Shown here: positions 6,265 to 10,156 of the stretch, in pieces | Layout: every line of letters starts with the position of its first letter | Position numbering within the stretch: the stretch's first letter is position 1 | Source: an uncultured Porphyromonadaceae bacterium | GTDB lineage: Bacteria; Bacteroidota; Bacteroidia; Bacteroidales; Muribaculaceae | Assembly: GCA_902494595.1 (NCBI GenBank) | Contig: CABUTY010000022.1 | Coordinates: forward strand, 1 to 10,156 | Direction: 5' to 3' | Length of the DNA: 10,156 nucleotides | Notes under the pieces: model-generated | Database searches by the model: none | Told to the model about the DNA's origin: nothing | What the model saw: only the letters and a program-made list of their open reading frames with translations | Translations under genes and position numbers: made by a program

Positions 6265-8052
6265 TCAGACCTTGATTTTGAGGCCGTCATAGCATGGGTG
6301 CACGTTGGGCGGCAGCTGGTCGTCGAGCCATGCGTGCAGACCCGCTTCATGGTTCATGTGGGTCAGGAAAGCCTGCCGGGGCTTAAGCTCATCAATAAGC
6401 CCGAGAGCCTCGGGAATGGTGAAATGGGCGAAATGCTCCTCATATCGCAAGCCGTTCACTATCAGCGTGTCCAGACCATGGAGCTTCTCCTTTTCCGTTT
6501 CGCTGATGCTTTTGGCGTCCGTGATATATGCAAACCGTCCGATACGGTAGCCGTAGATGGGTTTGGAGCCGTGAAGCACTTCCACAGGCTCGATCTTGAG
6601 GCCATTGATGTAGAACGGGAAATTGTCGACCTCGTGCATGTCGAAAGTCGGCACGCCGGGGTAATGGTGTTCCCGGAAACAATAGTCGAGTTTCTTGCGC
6701 AGTTCCACAGCTACGTCAAGGCGAGTGTAAAGAGGTATGTCGCCGGTCAAGCAGAATGGGCGCAGGTCGTCGATGCCTCCCACGTGGTCATAATGGATAT
6801 GCGTCACGAGCACTGCATCGATATCGAATATTTTATTGTCGAGAGCCTGTTGCCTGAAATCGGGCGAAGGGTCGATGAGAATGTTCATGCCATGGGTCCT
6901 GACGAGAACCGATGCTCTGAGCCGTTTGTCGCGGACATCTTGGGAGCGGCATACTTCGCATTCGCATCCTACTTCAGGAATGCCTTTTGACGTGCCGCTG
7001 CCGAGGACGGTCACCTCAATGGAAGTGTCGATGAAATTGACTTCCGGATAGAGGTCGATAAAGAACTTTCGGCGTACCGCCGAACGGATTTCCTGCACGA
7101 GGTGCAGCACATCATGGGCAGATGCATTGCCGGCGTTCACAATCACGAGGGGCTGTTTCTCCCAAACCAAAGCGCCGCCGTAACGGTGACCTTTCATTCC
7201 GGCATGGTCTATTAGCCATGCGGCGGAAAGCTTCATGCGGCCATCGTCGGTGACATGGGCCGGTATTTCGCAGCCGGAGCGGTGACACAAGCTGTCGTAA
7301 TGGGGTTTGCTGACCACGGGATTCTTGAAGAAGCTGCCAGCGCTCCCGGTCACACGAGGATCGGGCAGTTTGGCGCCCCGTATTCGTCGTACCTCGGCGG
7401 CAATCTCTCTGATGGAAGGGGCGTGGCCCAGACTTACGGCATATTCCCTGACCGGTTTGTATTCAAAATTGACGGCAATATCCGACTGTCGCAGCCTATA
7501 GCATACACGCAGCACGATATAACGCTCTTTGCCTTCATGTTTGAAAAATGAGTCGCGATAACCGAATCTACATTCCTCGGCGGTGAAAGTGCGGGTGTTG
7601 CGGGTAAGGGTGTCGAAGCATTCCACCCTGTATATCACATCCTTGGCCTCCACGCCATAGGCGCCGACGTTCTGCACGGCGGAAGCCCCGACGGTACCCG
7701 GGATGCCCGCCATATTCTCTACGCCGCCATATCCATGGTCGATACACCAGTCGACAAACTCGTCCCATTCCACGCCGGCACCGGCAATCACGTATATGGT
7801 ATCAGTGTCTTTGGAATAGCTCTTGATGTCGGAGATGCGCGAACGGAGCACGAGCCCATTGTATTCGCCGACGAACAGAAGATTGCTTCCCGACCCGATG
7901 TTGAGCACTTCATTATTGATGAATACCTCGGAGCGCGAGATCTTGAGAAGTTCTTCTTTGGAGGCATACTCGGCATACCATCGGGCCGAAGCGGGAATTC
8001 CGAAAGTGGTGAGAGAGGTTATGTCCTTATGTTGTTCAAAAATGGGAGACAT
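6265..8052 (-). CDS. murB: MurB fused to a PhnP-like metallo-beta-lactamase-fold hydrolase
   Basis: A single uninterrupted 595-residue frame. Residues 1-341 are a type I MurB, the flavoenzyme that reduces UDP-GlcNAc-enolpyruvate to UDP-MurNAc with NADPH. Visible FAD-site motifs are NIGSGSNLLF (51-60) and NMAGIPGTVGASAVQNVGAYG's core (113-131). Others are FGYRDSFF (163-170), the catalytic Ser240 in GSAGSFFKNP, and Glu337 in PEVNFI, which normally ends MurB. Residue 345 onward begins a complete MBL-fold domain, VTVLGSGTSKG (347-357). It has a PhnP-type Cys cluster (C363, C365, C368), the metal motif HIHYDH (418-423), later ligands His494, Asp512 and His565, and an intact C-terminus. All key residues of both enzymes are kept. 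The MBL substrate is unknown; PhnP relatives cleave cyclic ribose phosphates or nucleic-acid ends. The gene follows the lipoprotein gene by 5 bp, so the two are probably co-transcribed. Confidence 0.93.
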   Translation of the reverse strand: MSPIFEQHKDITSLTTFGIPASARWYAEYASKEELLKISRSEVFINNEVLNIGSGSNLLFVGEYNGLVLRSRISDIKSYSKDTDTIYVIAGAGVEWDEFVDWCIDHGYGGVENMAGIPGTVGASAVQNVGAYGVEAKDVIYRVECFDTLTRNTRTFTAEECRFGYRDSFFKHEGKERYIVLRVCYRLRQSDIAVNFEYKPVREYAVSLGHAPSIREIAAEVRRIRGAKLPDPRVTGSAGSFFKNPVVSKPHYDSLCHRSGCEIPAHVTDDGRMKLSAAWLIDHAGMKGHRYGGALVWEKQPLVIVNAGNASAHDVLHLVQEIRSAVRRKFFIDLYPEVNFIDTSIEVTVLGSGTSKGIPEVGCECEVCRSQDVRDKRLRASVLVRTHGMNILIDPSPDFRQQALDNKIFDIDAVLVTHIHYDHVGGIDDLRPFCLTGDIPLYTRLDVAVELRKKLDYCFREHHYPGVPTFDMHEVDNFPFYINGLKIEPVEVLHGSKPIYGYRIGRFAYITDAKSISETEKEKLHGLDTLIVNGLRYEEHFAHFTIPEALGLIDELKPRQAFLTHMNHEAGLHAWLDDQLPPNVHPCYDGLKIKV

Positions 8053-8057
8053 ACTTA

Positions 8058-9008
8058 CTATTGTTTAAACTCGGTGAGTTTGTCATCGATAAACACGAGG
8101 AACATGCCGTTCTCATACTTCCAGTAATCGATGAGCACGTCCCAGTTGTGGCCATGTTCCACCTCTTTGGGATTTCCTACGGCGAGCTTGCATTCTGTTT
8201 TGGTCATTCCTAAGGCGAGTCTGCCGTGACATATGAGGTTCCATGTTTCCGGGGTTATCGCGGGATAGGACTCCTTGGGGTCGGAGAGATAGAATAAAGA
8301 AGGGAACACGCGAGACACGAAAGAAGAGCTTTTGTCGGAGGCGTTCATGGGTATGAAGGCCACGGCATCATCGCTGCGGAATTTGACATTCAGTGGGAAT
8401 ATTGCATTGCCGGGCATGACGTCGAGAATTTCCACGGGGATGAATTTGGTGCCGGTTAAGGGTTCGCCCTTGTCGGAATACCATAGGGGGGTCTTTATCC
8501 ATAAAGTTTTGCCCGTGAGCAGCGAGCGGAAACTCTCCACGAGGTCAAGGTCTACAAGCATCGGGAGGTTGTTCCAGTCGATTGAAGCAGCCTTGACAGC
8601 CGGGCGGTTGGTGTTGTAGGAAACAGTTTTGCCTGTAGCCGGATGGGTGAAATTGATTTTGATGGCGGTAGAGCCGTCGGGAGCAGTATAATCGGCAACG
8701 TCGCGGAAGATTATTGTCTGGCCGGCGAGCGAGTCGTCATGCAGCCTCATGCCGTTCTTGTCGCTGATCTCATATATGAGAGCAGCTTTGTTGTCGGTTA
8801 CCAGAAAGCGTTTTCCCGGTTTCCACCTTCCCAAAGAGTCGGCATGGACGTTGCTGATGAAAATCTCTTCGGGCGTCTGTTGCAGCAGGCGTCGGTCGTC
8901 ACGGTTGGGCGTTACCCGTCGGGTGCCTTCGATACCGGTGCTGCATCCCGATATGGCAATCATTGCCGACACGAGAATCGCGATGTATGTTAATTTATTG
9001 ATTGTCAA
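8058..9008 (-). CDS. Predicted lipoprotein with BamE/SmpA-like C-terminus
   Basis: A protein of 316 residues from the chosen TTG start; no ATG precedes the signal sequence. The N-terminus is a lipoprotein signal peptide: a Lys, a hydrophobic stretch (YIAILVSAMIAI) and lipobox ISGC with the acylated Cys at residue 22. A Ser-Thr-Gly follows, with no early Asp. The mature part has no recognised catalytic motif. Its last 55 or so residues (LALGMTKTECKLAVGNPKEV, then WDVLIDYWKYENG and a closing beta-strand pair) resemble the short BamE/SmpA/OmlA fold, with its G-x-T-x-x-E and GxP signatures. This is a resemblance only. An upstream TTG at 9041 would extend the frame by 11 residues but lies too near the predicted transcript start. 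It is read with murB-MBL and so may belong to envelope biology. Function unknown. Confidence 0.8.
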   Translation of the reverse strand: MTINKLTYIAILVSAMIAISGCSTGIEGTRRVTPNRDDRRLLQQTPEEIFISNVHADSLGRWKPGKRFLVTDNKAALIYEISDKNGMRLHDDSLAGQTIIFRDVADYTAPDGSTAIKINFTHPATGKTVSYNTNRPAVKAASIDWNNLPMLVDLDLVESFRSLLTGKTLWIKTPLWYSDKGEPLTGTKFIPVEILDVMPGNAIFPLNVKFRSDDAVAFIPMNASDKSSSFVSRVFPSLFYLSDPKESYPAITPETWNLICHGRLALGMTKTECKLAVGNPKEVEHGHNWDVLIDYWKYENGMFLVFIDDKLTEFKQ

Positions 9009-9054
9009 TGTCTTAAGTTGAGTTTGGTAAGCGGATACCAACGGTAATCCGATA

Positions 9055-9062
9055 CAAAATTA
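9055..9062 (-). promoter_or_regulatory. -7 box for the lipoprotein-murB operon
   Basis: Minus-strand TAATTTTG fits the -7 consensus. Only a T-rich stretch, not TTTG, lies at -33. Start near 9048, about 40 nt before the chosen TTG. The -33 zone coincides with that of the divergent tRNA-Met promoter. Confidence 0.5.
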
Positions 9063-9081
9063 GAAAAAAATCCTCTAAAAC

Positions 9082-9112
9082 TTGTCAGGTTCTCAAATTT
9101 TATATAACTTTG
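9082..9112 (+). promoter_or_regulatory. Promoter of tRNA-Met
   Basis: TTG (9082-9084), a 20-bp spacer and TAACTTTG (9105-9112) match the Bacteroidota consensus. The tRNA begins 11 bp later. Confidence 0.78.
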
Positions 9113-9123
9113 CAGTCGCAAAC

Positions 9124-9197
9124 GGCGGGATAGCTCAGTTGGTTAGAGCGTCGGATTCATAACCCGGAGGTCTCGAGTTCAATTCTCGATCCCGCTA
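9124..9197 (+). tRNA. tRNA-Met (anticodon CAU, probably elongator)
   Basis: A 74-nt cloverleaf. The acceptor is GGCGGGA/UCCCGCU with a G1-U72 wobble, so it lacks the C1-A72 mismatch of initiator tRNA. The D-stem is GCUC/GAGC, the anticodon loop UUCAUAA, and the T-stem UCGAG/CUCGA with loop UUCAAUU. The anticodon stem UCGGA/CCCGG has an A31-C39 mismatch. The discriminator is A and CCA is not encoded. CAU could also belong to tRNA-Ile2, whose C34 is modified to lysidine. I favour elongator Met from overall resemblance but cannot exclude Ile2. Confidence 0.88.
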
Positions 9198-9202
9198 CAG
9201 AG

Positions 9203-9231
9203 GAGGATGCGTTCGCATCCTCTTTTTCTTT
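9203..9231 (+). terminator. Rho-independent terminator of tRNA-Met
   Basis: GAGGATGC (9203-9210) and GCATCCTC (9215-9222) form an 8-bp stem with a 4-nt loop, followed by TTTTTCTTT. It starts five bases after the tRNA. Confidence 0.92.
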
Positions 9232-9295
9232 ATATGCCTCAATACTTTTTAGCTAAAATTTTGTTAAATAAAGGAGGAGCCAAAATAAAGAGCAT

Positions 9296-9973
9296 ATGCA
9301 GACGATGTATGAAAAGCTGATGACGTTGACGGTGTTCAAGGGGATAGGCGCCGAGCAGCTGTCGTCGATATTGGAAAAGACGCATCTGGAGTTCGCCTCT
9401 CATGATGCCGGCGAATATATAAAGGAGTCCGGGGAGGAATGCCGGGAAGTCACGAGTGTGCTGTCGGGGGAGATAGAGACAGAGACATCGATAGCCGGCG
9501 GCCGTTCGTTGATGGTATGCCGTTATGGGTCAGGCAAGGTGTTCGGCCTCGAATATCTTTTCGGTATGGAGAACAAATATGGCAGTTCATTGCGGGCCGT
9601 GACGCGCACGGGCACAATGAGCTTTTCCAAGCAGCAGTATATGCAGATGCTCAGCGGCAATTCCATATGCATGATTAATTTCCTTAACTATCTCAGTTTC
9701 AAGTCGCAGCGTATCTCGCAGTACGTGGATGCCATATGTTCCGACGATTTTTCAAGGCGGTTGGCGGCGATAGTCACGCTGATGAGCGACCGCGATTGCG
9801 ACGAGATAAGGATAGAGAATATACGGGGCGTTTCCGACAGCACATGTCAGGCACATACATATGAAGAGGTATTGAAGAGATATGAGGATGCCAGCATACT
9901 GCATATGGAAGGAGATACCCTCATCATACCGTCGCGTAACGATTTCCTGACCTTTTGTTCTGAACCCTGTTGA
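9296..9973 (+). CDS. Crp/Fnr-like protein with atypical DNA-binding half
   Basis: A 225-residue cytosolic protein. Residues about 10-125 read as a cyclic-nucleotide-binding-type beta-barrel (FKGIGAEQLSSIL at 14-26, SVLSGEIETE at 54-63, KVFGLEYLFG at 81-90). The family's phosphate-cassette arginine context is not evident, so cAMP binding is doubtful. A dimer-helix-like segment follows (about 118-146). The C-terminal part keeps the end of a winged helix (YEEVLKRYEDASILHMEGDTLIIPSRNDFL, within 189-218). The usual first helix and turn are replaced by IENIRGVSDSTCQAHT (173-188), which does not read as a classic LA-x-x-LG turn. It may be a divergent regulator or a ligand sensor with weakened DNA binding. 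An AAGGAGGAG stretch lies about 16-25 bases before the ATG, further than usual. The stop is followed closely by a promoter for the next transcript. Confidence 0.75.
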   Translation: MQTMYEKLMTLTVFKGIGAEQLSSILEKTHLEFASHDAGEYIKESGEECREVTSVLSGEIETETSIAGGRSLMVCRYGSGKVFGLEYLFGMENKYGSSLRAVTRTGTMSFSKQQYMQMLSGNSICMINFLNYLSFKSQRISQYVDAICSDDFSRRLAAIVTLMSDRDCDEIRIENIRGVSDSTCQAHTYEEVLKRYEDASILHMEGDTLIIPSRNDFLTFCSEPC

Positions 9974-9980
9974 TTATTTT

Positions 9981-10010
9981 TTGAAAGCACGGTATTATTT
10001 TGTAATTTTG
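9981..10010 (+). promoter_or_regulatory. Strong promoter after the Crp-like gene
   Basis: TTG (9981-9983) within a T-run, a 19-bp spacer and TAATTTTG (10003-10010) match the Bacteroidota promoter closely. Transcription should begin near the GGGG at 10017-10020 and continue past the window edge. Confidence 0.7.
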
Positions 10011-10016
10011 CGCAAC

Positions 10017-10156
10017 GGGGTTTGACGTGCGCCGACATGTCGGTGCATCGGGTATAAGAGCGCGTTCCTTAAAATTTCGAGGCCATAGGGGCGGCTTTTT
10101 TCGAGCAGATTTTTCGAGTCGGGGAGGGAGCGATGCGGGCATCGTGACCGACGATA
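10017..10156 (+). other. Non-coding structured transcript start (leader or small RNA), running off the window
   Basis: No credible coding start was found in these 140 bases. TGCGCCGA (10028-10035) pairs with TCGGTGCA (10040-10047) around CATG. Near the edge, GTCGG (10118-10122) pairs with CCGAC (10148-10152) and encloses CGATGC/GCATCG (10131-10136, 10139-10144). The 7-mer TTTCGAG occurs at 10075-10081, 10099-10105 and 10112-10118. It may be a long 5' leader or an independent RNA. No known RNA family was recognised. Confidence 0.4.

Noticed and set aside
6184..6990. Long plus-strand open frame (268 codons)
   Set aside because: It lies wholly opposite the MBL half of the MurB fusion, has no recognisable motif, and starts within the tRNA-Glu promoter region. 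It is an antisense shadow.
7010..7050. Frameshift or misassembly between MurB and the MBL domain
   Set aside because: The frame is continuous, both domain edges are intact and no residues are lost, so a genuine fusion is the simplest reading, though reads could still overturn it.
10017..10156. tmRNA or RNase P RNA at the right edge
   Set aside because: The initial GGGG and stems drew attention, but the tmRNA 5' acceptor/TTCGAC context and conserved RNase P core segments are not visible.

Overview
The window looks like ordinary chromosomal DNA from a Bacteroidales bacterium, most likely a gut species near Muribaculaceae. Three things point there. Seven intergenic sites carry the Bacteroidota -7 box TAnnTTTG (mostly TAATTTTG or TAACTTTG), four of them with a TTG/TTTG about 20 bp upstream. 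Ribosomal protein bS16 has a long Ala/Lys/Glu-rich tail. Phosphoglycerate kinase has the phylum's typical insertion. The family-level placement is inference. No phage, IS element, CRISPR array or toxin-antitoxin pair is visible.

Layout, left to right. A short repeat-rich stretch (1-86) precedes pgk (minus), which has a leader of about 140 nt with competing hairpins. Divergent from pgk is a two-gene ATGA-overlapping operon (plus). Its first gene fuses an AmgK/APH-type sugar kinase to a RapZ C-terminal domain; the second is a MurU-type sugar-1-phosphate nucleotidyltransferase. A small two-helix membrane protein (minus) meets this operon tail to tail. Next come rpsP (minus, with terminator and short structured leader) and the divergent prfA (plus). 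An intergenic region with a REP-like inverted repeat leads to tRNA-Glu(CUC) (minus, with its own promoter and terminator). Then comes a minus-strand pair: a lipoprotein with a BamE/SmpA-like tail, followed by a single reading frame joining MurB to a PhnP-like metallo-beta-lactamase-fold hydrolase. tRNA-Met(CAU) (plus, promoter and terminator), a Crp/Fnr-like protein with an atypical DNA-binding half, and a strong promoter with a structured non-coding leader running off the right edge complete the window.

Functional theme. Two separate loci touch UDP-MurNAc. MurB makes it de novo. The kinase/nucleotidyltransferase pair matches the anomeric-kinase plus uridylyltransferase route that recycles MurNAc (AmgK-MurU). 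The RapZ domain on the kinase is notable because RapZ senses the precursor amino sugar glucosamine-6-phosphate in Enterobacteria. The rest is housekeeping: glycolysis, translation and tRNAs. The points most worth following are the two gene fusions (kinase-RapZ and MurB-MBL), the pgk leader, and the leader or small RNA at the right edge.
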